A stretch of 64,000 nucleotides of DNA from Bradysia coprophila (Eukaryota; Arthropoda; Insecta; Diptera; Sciaridae): NCBI RefSeq assembly GCF_014529535.1, contig NW_023503329.1, positions 3,256,130 to 3,320,129 of the forward strand, read 5' to 3'. The position numbers and the translations under genes are program-made. Within the stretch, counting starts at the first letter, position 1; each line of letters begins with the position of its first letter. Below the pieces are notes generated by a model. That model ran no database searches and was not told the DNA's origin. It was given only the letters and a program-made list of their open reading frames with translations. Shown piece by piece: positions 25,801 through 39,170 of the stretch.

Positions 25801-28800
25801 CCTCTGTTCATCATTAAATCATCCGTGCATCAACATTTTCTGAGTGCATATTATGTATAAGTATATAAACATACAATTAAACCACAAAAAAGTGTCATAA
25901 ACATCAGTTCAATCGAAAACTAAGAAAGAATTTATAAACGATTCGAACTTGAAATTTGAACTCAAAACAATCGACAATGGAACATTAAATTCATCGTCGT
26001 GGTTGTAAATAATATAAATCAAATCGTCAAAATTTATTATATAGAAAGCAATTAACCAAAAAAAAAACTTTAACGATTTAAATGCGCCTCTTCATCAATT
26101 TTATCGTATTCAATGGTAATTCCTATGATTTGTTATGTGTCTATTTCTACTGCTTAATAACTTTTATGTTAAAGGTCATGCGATTAATAAAAATTATTTT
26201 CAACCGAAAAGCATCATAATTATGGTTCGGTTGAGTAAATAGATTATTTAATAGAAAATTTATTAAAAGACGAGAGAAAAAAAATTGGCAAATTTTTATT
26301 TGATTTTTTTTAGTCATTGAAATTGCATCGTAAAAATTTGCCATTGTATTTTGGAAAGTATGACGTAAGTACGTAAAAATGAGGTTATTAGTGATGCGTA
26401 TTCTGTAAAAAAAAGTTACCATCCATTCCATATGCACAGAATGTTTGTGTGAACAGGTAGAATAAGACTGGGTTGGGTTTTATCAGTACATGATAAGGTA
26501 ATGCTTCAGAAAACGTATGATGCAAAATGTGGTAACATTTTTCAACGTATCGACCGAACTGGCCTTTCATAGTAAATATATAGTTTGCAGTTCAGTTTTA
26601 AATTAATTTCCTATCAGGCGCAGGATCGTAGCCAGACAGGGCGGGCTTAGAGACGACAAATTTTTTTTTAACTTAGAAATTGATGAAAAACGGGTATTGG
26701 ACAAGTCTCAACGGCCCGCAGAAAATTTGTTGCCTCTTTTATTTTCGGAATGTTTGACAACTTTTACAAAAATCACACAAAGAAATTCAATGTTACAAAG
26801 TCTCAGTTTAACAAAGTTAAAGTCAAGTTTTCTTTAGTATTCTCTTGTCTGTTCTGGTTTTTGCACTTCAGAAACGTTTTTTGATACATTTTCAGAGCCT
26901 TTGTTAGCTAAAAAATACGAAATCAAGTCAGTTTTGGTGATGTATTGGAGAAATCAGGTGGAAAATGCTCATGCTAAAAATATCTGTAAAGGGAGTACAC
27001 TTCCGTTGCGGAAGTTCCATACTACAGTTAGATAGTGCAAGGTTAATTATTCCATCTGTAAATGGTACAGTCACCTAATGTCTTGGACTCATTGGCAATT
27101 GCTAAGGGTAAGGGAGATGTAAGGGAGTCTGCAATCAGTCTAAGAAGTGACAATTCAGTGAAGAAAATGTTTTAACAAAAGAGAACAGGGACAAAATTCA
27201 TGTTTGCATTGTCCAAAATATCATTTCTTCATATGTATCCCTATCGCGCAGAGCGCATTTTCTCACTTCTGTGACTACATTGCTGAAACAAAATCCATAA
27301 TAACATGAAAGTGCGAAGATTTCCAATAAAGACATTGACATTTTCACCAAAGCACACCCAAGACGAGAAAAAATGCAATGAAAAATCGTTCATGGGGATC
27401 TGGTGAGTAAAACAAAATTGCATGCGAAATTATGCATAGATGTTACTGAAAAGAAAAGGGTTTTTTTCTCGGTATTGAAATTTCTTTGGGTTGGCTTGGT
27501 GGTTGATTCGAAGGTCCTTTGTAATCGGACGATAGTGAAATGGACTTTTAAAGAAAATTTTCTAAAATGAGAAGTAAACATTCTGTGCAATTTGTCCACG
27601 AAATTATGCATACATAAAATTCATAAAATGCTTTAAAATTGGTTTTTCTTACATCCATGAATCTTTCACCACTGGCACTTGCAATGCTCAACACCAAATT
27701 CTATAGACAATTTATTAGTCCCTAGATGAACATTTTATATAAACGAAAAAAAGGTTTACTCTTTCATAAAGCCTATTCATTCTGTGCAATGTTTGTTTTT
27801 TTATTTATTTATTTTTGTCACTTCGAAGTAAGCGGAATGTGTAGTCGCTATGTTTGTTTCAAAAAAATGTAAAACATACCACTCAGGAGGGAAGCACGAA
27901 TTTTATACTGTTCGATAGTCCGAGTTAAATTGTAAAGTCTCAAACGGCCTGTACAAAACCGAAACGATATCTGACTTTTCGTCAGGCACATTTTAACTGA
28001 TTTTACCATTTCACAGACCGGCACTGTAACAAAAACGAAATTAAATTTTCCGTACGTTTTTGTTGATTTTTGTTTTGCTGTGATTGTAATTAAAAGTTGG
28101 CATGATGGTACTACAGTTTAATTAGCGTTCGCATAGAACGTGTATGGCTAATAAATTTCTGACTGCATTCAATTAGACTTGTAAGCGTTGAATGGAGTAT
28201 GTCATTCAATTAGTGAATAAGGTAATTGCAATAACATTATTCGCGACGATATAAATGCTAAAATGTTTATTTTGGAAGTGAGAGATACAATGATAGGGAT
28301 TTCTGCCGGCAGCATCATTGTAAACAGAATTAACACGAATATAAACCAAATTGAAAAAATAGAAACATGTAAACGATTATTTAGTGATCGCTTGCTTATT
28401 TGGCTTGGTATTCTAAAACTGTAGTTGCTTGCTAGTTCCCATACGATTGATTGGTTAGTTGGTCGGAAGCTGAGCACTTTTATTTGCACCAGACTGACTG
28501 CAAATCTATGGATTTATCACATCATAGTAATCGGTCACGCAATGAAAAACTCAACAGTTGAGTCAAAAGACTTTATCAGAAAATTTTATCTTACCAAAAA
28601 GGAGGCTTTCGTTGGCCACTTAAAATAGCTTCTGTTTAGTAAATTGTTTTGATGGACTGACCCAAAGTCATCAAACCAAACCATTTGCTTATAAGATAGT
28701 GATTTGAGCTTGTGACATTCAGATCTCTGGCTGTACACATTTAAATTTGTGTCGACCAAGGAGGTCACAGCAAGTTTGAACTAAAGGTCAGATCTAACAA

Positions 28801-31800
28801 ATTTAAAAAAAGGAACCTGAAACCGGTTTCATTCAAAACTGTTAACTGACCTGTTTCGAGCTTTATTTTAAATATATTTTAGAGGGTACGACTCGTTTCT
28901 TCAGATCTACACAACAAATTTTCTGAACTTTGGTAATTTCTTCGAATCGCAAATATAGTGCCACATGTTCCTTTACAAACTAGTGATGCTTATCCACCAA
29001 TGTTTCAATAAATTGTTGTCTCATTGTGGAATTATTGGAAATTCGCTGATAAAAAAAATTTGCGTGTCGTAAGCTCAAATACAGAACACATTTCCAAAGC
29101 ATTGACAGTGCTGTGTGATGAACTCCACGTGCATTCGAGTGCCGTTCGCTTTTCCCACAACGTAACTGAACATCTCAATATTCATTTTCTTTTATGAACT
29201 CGATTACATTATCACCGTTTACCTATGAAAGCTTTAAAGATTGCCAATAAAGCCTGTTGTTGTTTGTTTGTTTATCGTTCTATTGAATCATAAGGCACAG
29301 AGTCGATTAATGTTATATTTTCCGGAAAATCGGTCAACTCAATGAACAAGCAATAAATTGGTGAATGAGTGTATTGCCAGTAATGCAGGTCAGTATGTAA
29401 CTATTTTATTGTAAAAAACAACAATATGTTCAACCTGTAATTTTATTGGTGAACGGATGCGGCTCTATATCGTAAAGCAAACACTCTAACAAGAATCTAT
29501 ATCTTATCAAAAAATCATAATGTTTTAAAATTAACCAAAAAAAAGTTGAAATAAAACGTTGTGGGGAGATAAGTGTTGATAACAAAAGTGTGAAATAAAT
29601 ATAATTATGTACACAGAAAGAAAAGACAGACATAATAACGAAAAAAGAAGAAGAAGAAAAAACACAGCACAGAAAATAATCCACTTGCACAAATACAAGA
29701 AATAAGCGATTTACACATTGGAACAACACTCAAGCTCAATAAACGATAATAATATTATACACAGACCCATTCCAAATGAAACAACATTCGGTTTTTATTC
29801 AGTTAATAAGTTGCTCTGGACGCGATCGGACGCAATACAAATTCAATAAATTGTTGAAATTTACATGCAATTTATTTTTTGTTCATTCTTTCTTTTACAA
29901 ATTTTAATTTGATTAATAATTCTTTCACGTTAGCGCGCGACGGTTTGTTTTGTTGTGAGATGGTTTATTGAAAAGATTTTTTTTTTCGTTTTCGTTTAAT
30001 ATTTCAGTTTTAAAAACATATTTCGCTTGTGTTTATTGAACAATTTTTTATTTTATTATTTTCCATAATCTGAAATTAATAACGATTATTAAATCTATAA
30101 ATATATATACGCCACTCAGACAATGAAACGGTGGATATTTGCGTATTAATATCTGAAAAAGGCGATGCAACATTGAAATTTTAAACATTTCCACCGATGC
30201 ACTTTATTAATTGTGTTAATATTCAGCAAATTTTTATGATAAAAACATGTAAATAAAACAGAATTAAAAAATCGTTCTGTTCATTAAACATCAACCAAAA
30301 TAAGTAAAAAATGAAATAAAATGTGAATCGAATCCGTACGTTATCCATTCATAAAAGAGGCGTTTATAACGCTATTTATCTTTTAATATTGTGTGAATTG
30401 TTGTAATTAAAAACTCTTAACCTCCACAATTCGGTTGTGAAGATTAAGATTACAGCAAAGCTGGTTTTGCGGGATATCAAAGAATCTTTCGAGTTAAAAG
30501 AAAGACAGAAAAAAAACCATAAACCGATTAACGTGTTAGTACTAAGACGACAGTGTCTCAATTGTTGGTTGGGTTTTTACCGTCTTAATTTGTTCGTTCA
30601 TTTCTAAAATAGCTGAATCGTGTGTTTAGCTGATAACCTAATTTGCGAAAAATATGTGCCAAGGTATTTCACCAAAAAGTTCAATATAATAGAAACGGAG
30701 AAACTATGTCGGTTTTTTGTCAGGAGTGTCAACGGGTTTTTCTTATTAATATCGAAAATGTGACACACAAACATACCGGTGTCTATCAAAAAACCTTAAG
30801 AATTTCATACGAATTTGGGTAGATAATTTAGTATTTCATTTTAAGTTGACTTTGCACATTGCCATTTCTCCTGAACTTATCTGCATTTGAAATTGTTTCA
30901 GGTAATAAATTTTTGTGTTGATAGGAAAGGAATGCAACGTTTTGTCACAACTCAAAGACGAAACGATAAGAGACGATTTGTCGTGGCAACGTTGTTGTCT
31001 TGCTCCGAAGGAAGAGTCAGAGTTAGGACTTCTTATGCGTTTCACAACTGTTTCAAACTTTCGTCTAGCTCTCTTACTACATGTGAGCTTCATTAGATGT
31101 TGTTCACAAATTACGTAATGCAATACTATGGTATAGTAAAAATGCTTACGGTAGCATTTCTGCTTGCAATGTTCGATTGGCAACATGAGGAAAAGATCAC
31201 TCGAATGTTTGGATCGTTTTATGCATGCAAACAGACTTTATTCAACCAGAAAACTGTTTTTTCTCTGTATTTACTAATCATCAGGTTTTAATGGGAAAAT
31301 CTGTGAGACTGCGACGGATATTAAATTAGAGAATAGTCAACGAGCTATCTTCTGCATCATTATTTTTGGAGGGAAACAAAAGACTGGATCATTTACGACG
31401 ACGAACGAGTATTTTAGTGCATCTCGCGAATATTGTCGGAGCAACGAATTATGTGTTTACAATACTTTAAATGAGGACAATAGATTCGTTGAAATCGTTA
31501 GAAAGAATTTATTTCCCTACATCTATTGTAAAGCGTCATTGTTTTCCAAAAAAACAAGCGCTGTAATTTTACGCTATAAAGCACCTTTTCAGTATGATTG
31601 TAGGAGTCAAAAGAAAAGCATAACAAACTAAACTCGACTTTATGAAGCGTGAGTTTAATTTGATTTGATGTATTAACGGAAATGAATTGTCCTCGAGTAT
31701 AACCATACTTGATGTCTTCTGTTATTAAGTGCATCAATACTTTTATTCCCTGTCATTCACAAAGGACTTCCCCGCTATTTTCAACATCTTTACCCATCTT

Positions 31801-34800
31801 CACCTAAGGAAAGGATGTGTTCACCTTTGCAACACTTTGCCATTTCCTTATGATATGGTTTCTAAAGTGGAAGTCGAAGCATTCATTAATGTAATAAGAA
31901 TTAGATTTTCTTTGACCGCCACATAGAAAATCACAAAATTCGGTTCCAAAACCTTACCCCAATGTTCACACTACACAAAGTCATCGAGATATGCTGGTAG
32001 CAACAATGCGTTTTGTTTACATAAGTTCTTCAAAATATTTTTTTTTACGTGATCTCGTGCCATAAATGAAAAATTTCATTGTTTGCTTCTAATTTCCACT
32101 TACGACAATCGATCGTGTTGCCGAAAATGTTTTACAGCATGTAATGGTAAACAAAACGATTGTTTAGCATTCAAAGAGTTACACCTAATTGTTTAGTACT
32201 CAATCGATTATGAAGGCATAAATAAGCGGGCCGTTGAATGTAGGTGACAATTTGACAAGATATTCATAAAATTAAAGCAAACGATTTTCCACCTAAAACA
32301 GTCAAAGTTAGATGTATACATTTCGCATAAATTAAATGCGAACAACTCGGTTTGTTATAACGATCCGTGGCAGAGCTTTTCAGCCTATTTATGTAAATTA
32401 TTATAAACAAAAATGATATTCCAACCCAAATACTTAATATTCAATTAAAAGAAAGAAATTTTATTACCATCGAAGTCTGAATGAAATTGAATTACGATTG
32501 TTGAAACTGTAACAGCTAAAAAATGATAAACATTCTAATTTAAATTCAATTAAGCTTTCAATAGAATAATTTACGATGTGATCTGAAATTTATTTTGGTT
32601 GTAAAAACCCAACTATACCCGTTGTGTATAAAAAACACTGATATTCAGTCTAATATTTTTGAAAAGTAAATTCAATGTCTGAAAAGTTCATTGGTGCCGA
32701 ACAATTTAACATTCTTTCTGGTTATTTTTTTTTGTTCGAGCAAACTTTTACTCTTGAAAGTATTGAACAGTTTTTCCGTCGAGAAAATAAATTTTCTTTT
32801 CTATGAAAATAAGAGAAAAGTTTAATAACTAACATTCAACTACTGTCGTTTGAAAGGATGTGTATAATGGGCTGCACAATTTTTTCTTTCAATCTATTGC
32901 TTTTTCTCTCGGATAAGCTATATTTTATGTGAAAATCAGTTGAAAATAATGTTATACGTTATAAATGCATTGAACAGTCTCCACGAAGCCTATAATACTG
33001 CAATCTGCGAAATTACAAGACCGCATTTTTTCAGAGGTGTAACAAAAATTCCATTGATTTTACAGAGGAAATAATAATGGCTATGTAACACAGCACAGCT
33101 CTGAATAGGACGTCGAATAAAACCGCAACAGAAACTTTTATTTCCCATTAAATGTTTTAGTTTCTGTGGTTTTTTTTTACACTAAAACTATTTCAGTTGC
33201 AAATTTAAATTCAAATATTTTCTGGGTACGGCAGTATTATTCGTCTAACTAATAAAAGAAAATCGTGAATTCACTTTGCTTTCTCATTTAATGCTAACTT
33301 CAAAATGAAGAAACAAAATAGAAAATTCAGGGAAAAACATGCATTTTCAACTCGTTCAATGCCATTGAAATGGAAATTCAGTGCGATACACAATTTCGGC
33401 GAAAATTTTTTCATTTCCAACGTAATTCGCATTTTCTATTCTATCAGATTTGCATCGTGAATGCAGTGCTTTATGGCATATATTCATTGAATCAATTTTA
33501 TCGCTCGCAATATTTTTGTGTGTGTACAGAATTAGGGCCCTAAATGTTACAGATTAAAAAAGGCGCCAGAAACGAATAAATATTTAAACAGAAACGTATA
33601 CACATTAGCTTTGCTTTGGAATATGACGTCAACGAATTTTATTTTATTCAACAGTGCAGGGTGCAATAGTTATTTACATAGTTAAAGTTATGGATTAAAA
33701 GTACTATTTTCATGTGAAATTTGTTGATCCGAGGAAAAGTAAACGTGAATCACACGAAAAACTTCTTTTAGTAATTTTCTCAATTTTCTCCGCTGAAACT
33801 TTCGATAATTTTGTTGTGCCCTCTCGCTACGCTCTGGTCACATTTACTTGGAAATGGAATTTCAAACTTTTTTTTTTGACTAAGTTAATAAATAAAGTTT
33901 GATTTGGATGTTGTGTTGCTGGCATTTACAGGATGGGGTTAGAATGCCAGCAATACAAATTCTTTCGATGGATTAATAAATAACTATTTCACTTCTATTC
34001 CGAATTAAGTACACAATTTTACATACGGATCGTAGAATCTGGGTGAAAATCCATTACACCATGGTCTGAGTTGTGAGAAGTTTATTTAAGTTCACGGTGG
34101 AATAATTTCACCTTATGCTTTTGAGTAAACTACCTCACATTTCAATGGGACGGATGGTGGAAGTGGATTCTTGTATGATTATTTACCTCGCATTTGGCTC
34201 GGAGCAACACATTGCAAACGACTTTTCCATCATATGTTTCTTAGGGTATGTAGAAGTCAATCTATAGGGAAGTGTTACGTGTTCAAGATTTTTTTCCGAC
34301 TATTGACCATTTTCAAATTGTATCGCTTCATTAAGAATTCTGATTGAAGCAATAAAGTTTAGTAGACCGAAGTCCAAAGGGAAGAGAAACAAGTCGAAAT
34401 ATGGAAGCATTTAATTAGTGGCATAGGTAATCATTGTTTCTTTCTATTTCGCTTATGATTTACTAGATGTGTAAATGCAAAAAGTTTTTATATTTCACTA
34501 GGTCTTTGAAAAACGTATGCAAGATGGGGAGTGTGTCCCTTTTGAGTGACCACATTTTTATTCGAAAATCTCACACATTTAATGTGACTGGGGAAGAGGG
34601 TGCTTTGAAATCGGAACGATTTTTATTTATTTATATGTATCGTAGTTTGACCTTGAAAACACACGTTACAGTTAAACATAATTAATCGGACCATTCCATT
34701 TCAATTCAACCACATTCCATTTTGTTTATAACCAGTTAAGAAATAGACTTTCCATCGTGTAAGTTTAAATGAACTCACACGCATTTAGGACATGCCTTTC

Positions 34801-36788
34801 AGTCAAATCCTTTAGTTCTGCACGGTACAGAGAAAATTTAATGTAGAACAAATTAAAACGAACATAGATGATGCAATGCCTACAGCTAAATACAGTTTAA
34901 ATGCGAGGTTTTATTTCTAGTGTGCCAGAGCAGAAACATTTTTAATGGAACAAATGACTTCTTTTCAGTTATAAAATTGACATTATAAATAACTGTTAAA
35001 TGTCATCATATTCAAACCATCCAAAAAATCCTAAATTCTTTTCGGCAGCAAAAAAATTCAATTAAAACTAATGCACTTTGTCAGTTATCTTTGTGAAATA
35101 TTTTTTTTATACAAAAATCCTCTTATCATAGCAAATGTTTTTATGAAAGCTAAACATTTTCAAAACCGAAAGTTCATAGACATCGTGACACTTACAGTCG
35201 TAGCAATTAGTTTTGCGTACAGAACATAATATTTAATAATCCTCCACTTTTACGTGTAATCCATCCGAACATCTGAACCTTGAATTTTGTAATCAGGTCA
35301 AACCTGGCAAACCTTTTTGAAATATTTGGATAAGAATTTCGGTTAACCTGGTCTGACGGGGTTTTTCAAGTGGTTGATCTCGACTGACCTACTCCATTTT
35401 CGCTCTGGAAAAATTAGTGAAATGATCTCGTTCCTTCTTTTCTTAATCTAATATTAGGTGTCTGAAAATGAATTTCAATTTTACAGGTCGAATAAAAAAA
35501 AATCGTGGAATATTTCACCTACAAAGAACACATTTTATTTTCAGACCCAGGCCAGACTCAGAAAAATTTGTTAAATAAAACTACAGTGTGTGTCCCACTC
35601 GTGGTAGATTTTCAATCACTTGAAAAGTTATTCAAAGTAGTAAAAACCAAAATTTCGAATTCTTTCCGTTGGCATAAAAGGAATCAAAAGCAATGAACGC
35701 TACAATTCGTATACAAAACATTTTTCCGAGACTGTAACACTAGTACTAGCATACACTTAGCGAATGAATAATTGAGAGTACATTGTAATAATATTGGTTT
35801 TTGCATGTTATCATTCCAAAGCTGCTGCTTAACATTCATTTTTTATTGAAAGTTACTTTCGGTGCAAATTCATCAAATTATTTTCGGCCAAATGCGAACA
35901 TTGATAATAAACGTTTTGAACAGCACTTAGTCAAGTGAATCTGTCGTATAAATCAGAATTAAAGAAAATATTTATCAATCGAAATTCTATGCATTTTTAG
36001 AAAGAAAATTATCATTCAGGTCGAGGTTGAGGGAATATCGGAGAAGTATGCCAATAACATCTGAACCGACAACCCTTCGTTTTCGTTTGAGCAAAGTAGA
36101 CTGTACTTAGTGGCGTGAACAACTATAACTTTCTTAATTTCAAAAGTGATATAAACATTATTCAGATATCATTTACATTTAACGTTTCTTCATGAAAGAA
36201 ACAGCAATAAAATCTGAACTTTTCTTTGTTGCGAATTACAATAAACAATTTATTGTCACACTGGGACAACGCTAAATCTTCGACAGTAAATCGATCGTTT
36301 AACAATAAAAAAGAATATCGAACGCGTTACCTAAAGCTCCATTAAAATAATTCTGAACAAACATTATGCAGAAAGCAATTCATGTAAAATTGTTCAGCGC
36401 TGGTATCGACAGATATATATCTTTCCACTCGTCACATTGAATCATTTTTTTTTTAAATAGAAAAATGTTAGTCTATATTTACATACAATGCTTTTCCAAT
36501 CATTCCTCGGTATTCCGGCAAACATTTTCAAAGTTGATATCCTGTAACACCACTTTGTCAAAGGAATAAGTCATGTCAGCGAATCAATCGCTTACACACA
36601 GCAAAAATAAAATTATTTCTTTTAAGAAAACATGAAAAAACTTTATAAACTGTGCTGCACAAACAGATGATAGACGTTTCAGAAACATCTAGACAATTTT
36701 TTTTTTCCAAACAGTTTAAAAGAGAAACGTATACACTGCAAACGATACGAAACCAATTTTTATAAATAAAAAAAGAAAATAACAAAAA
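22831..36788. other. Long AT-rich intronic stretch, no supported gene
   Basis: This is the largest gene-free part of aquarius intron 4. Scattered open frames of 60-110 codons show no family motif, no splice partners and AT-driven composition. The only one worth a second look is 23466-23726, listed separately. Repeated words such as AGCACCTGGCATAGTA recur near 23870 and 24795, suggesting shared repeat material. No RNA gene could be supported. Confidence 0.55.
23466..23726 (+). other. Unrecognised open frame, possible orphan exon
   Basis: An open frame of 86 codons includes IGGIDNCIENLRDVFHANG and NDAGIPNSYGAGQ. Its composition is less AT-driven than that of its neighbours and it looks protein-like, but I recognise no family. 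No convincing partner exon or promoter is visible. It may be a relict exon of a pseudogene or chance. It lies inside the aquarius giant intron, 2.2 kb after the odorant-binding protein gene. Confidence 0.2.
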
Positions 36789-39170
36789 ATGTGTTTTCGA
36801 TTTATGTACGCCATTGAAATTGTGATATCGATAGCAATTGTAGCTCGATTAGCCGAAGCTAATCAACATCCACCGCCGTGCTGTGGACAACAAAACATTT
36901 TGAAGGATCGTTCGTGCAACTACAACGGCCTCAAGGGCCAAATTTTATTGGACTGTGAAAATGGAAAATACCTATTGGACCCGAGTGACAATAAGCTCGA
37001 TACATACCACATTTTGGAAAATGGATATTTACAGATGAACTCAAGCAGTCCGCCTGTACCAATTGACGCGTAATTGAATGAATGATTTTTTTGTTTAGTA
37101 AATTTTAATCAAATTGATCGATCAAATCGACTACGCAGATATTGTATCACAAATTACCTGGGAAATGGAAGCAATGAGACGAGAGAAGTTGCGCTGGTAT
37201 GCTTTGGTCAGCATGTCAAAACCGCACCAATTATGTTTATGGTGAAAGGGACAATGGCATTGATTTCGGTTTTCTTTTTACTACTCACGCTGTACGTTTA
37301 CTGGATAATACCAGATCTACGAGAAACGCAAGTAAATAAATTGTGCAAATATAATTCAGTCGCCCGAAGTAAAGACACCTCCCAGCCTTCCTTATAACCA
37401 TATTGAAAACGAAATTTTAAACTTAATATTAAATCTTCAATTGACTGGGAAATTCTACTTCAATTCAATAGGACAAAGTCACCTGTGTAACACTCATTTG
37501 TTTGATGATATTTATGCTGGTGCTTGGAATTATTCAAATAGCAGAGCCAGAAAAATTGACACAGTCTTTCGTCTGTCAACCATTCGGTAATTGAACAATT
37601 ATTGCACACCTGAGCGAAAAGAAAGTTTTCAATTGTCGTATGTCGCTTGACATGCACATATTGTAACCACCCAAATGGCAATTTTGAACTACATTTTTCG
37701 CCTGTTCCTCTGCTTGTATAACCATTCCGTCTTAATTTTATATTTGAATTTTCTTCTGTAGCATACATAATTTACTACTTTTCGGTTGCATATTTCACAT
37801 GGCTCAACTTGATAATGTTAAATGTGTGGAAAAATAGCGTGTAAGTTCATGTGCAAAGCAATACACAAGCAATTCCTTCTTACAAGAAATCTTCTCCCAG
37901 CATACCGAAATGGAATATCGTCGAAAAACATTGGTATAGATTGAACCACGTCTACGGCTGGTGTGTACCGACAATTCTGACAATAACGGTTTACATAACA
38001 TCAATTCTAGAAGGAGGATATGACCCTGGTTTCGGTGAGAAATCATGCTGGTTTGAAGGTGAGTTTCTTTTATTTTCCGTTGAATTTTCCGACAGACAAT
38101 AATGTAAATATGGAAAATTTTCGTGATTAGAAAAACAGGAAACATGGACATTCCTCTATGCTCCAATATCGATAATGCTGATAATAAATATAATTTTGTT
38201 CGCTTGGTCCGCTTATGGGATACATTCACATGGTAATGATGTGAGTCCCGATAAACGAAGAGCTTTGATATACAAGTAAGTAGAGCTGTCTTACGGCTCT
38301 CAAAGACGGTTCAATTGACACTATACAATCATCGTTCACAGATTCACGTTGTATTTCAAATTATTCATTTTGGCCGGATTTACATGGATCTTTGAGGTTC
38401 TGTCGTATCATTTTCAGAAAGACTTTGATATTTCTTATTGGTAAGTTCTTCGTTAATTTGTCTTAATTTGAGTTATTCACAGGGACCAGTTGTCTTTCCA
38501 ACCATATGCAAAGTAGATCTTTTCTAAAACTAGTTCCAATGTCGATTTTTTACAAAAACATCATGAACCTCCGTAATATACATTGAATTTCTTAACTGTA
38601 TTAAAACCACGAAATGAGAGTAACATACAACTTCGAACCGGAGAGAACTATCAGATATTTCTACTTGAAATCAAATTTACAACCAACCGCCTGCACTTTT
38701 ACTAAAAATTCTGTTTATCGAACGCATATTTGATTAATTCAATCAGACTTTGTTAGGATGACCTGAAATTGGTCGGACTCTTGACCCACAAATCTTTTGT
38801 TTGTGCGTTCAAATTGAAACTAGCATGACATGAGAGTGATCCATCTCCGAGATAAACAAAAACATCACAATCGAGCAGATGTTTTGTTTACTTTGTGTGC
38901 AATTCGTAGGTTCGTCAATGTGCTGCACTGCACACAATCATCACGGTCCAATTAATTTATTTGATAAATCTTAATTGCAACAGGTTCATCACAGACATAT
39001 TGAATGCATTGCACGGTGTGCTGATATTCTGTGTATTGGTGGTGTGGCGCCGGCGAGTACGCAAAGAGCTGGCGAATCGACGGATATTTTGTTTACGAAC
39101 ACCGGCTAGTTGGGCAGAGAATCGTGATCCAGAGGAAGAGCAACTGAATGATGGTATTGTTACGAAATGA
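36789..39170 (+). CDS. mthl: Methuselah-like GPCR A (seven transmembrane)
   Basis: This is a plasma-membrane receptor of the insect methuselah family (class B-related GPCRs). Eight exons (36789-37069, 37139-37331, 37472-37586, 37762-37840, 37901-38058, 38131-38275, 38342-38440, 38984-39170) join in frame to 418 aa. A signal peptide (VISIAIVARLAEA) leads into a short cysteine-rich ectodomain with PPPCCGQQ, SCNYNG and LDCENGKYLL, and an N-glycosylation site at NETR. The seven hydrophobic helices are spread over the exons, one each for exons 2-8: FLLLTLYVYWI, LICLMIFMLVLGII, YFSVAYFTWLNLIML, YGWCVPTILTITVYI, YAPISIMLIINIILFAW, LFILAGFTWIFEVLS and LHGVLIFCVLVVW. The tail is short. The ectodomain is shorter than in Drosophila Mth, so assignment to a specific mthl subgroup is open. 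The ligand is unknown. A later ATG at 36804 is a possible alternative start. Confidence 0.9.

Noticed and set aside
30836..31186. 116-codon minus-strand frame and overlapping plus-strand frames
   Set aside because: Several frames on both strands are open over the same AT-poor patch, none has a recognisable motif, and no splice-linked exons or promoter were found.
36761..36768. TATAAATA as promoter of receptor A
   Set aside because: It lies only about 20 bases before the chosen ATG, which would put transcription start at or after the start codon. It could only work with the later ATG at 36804.
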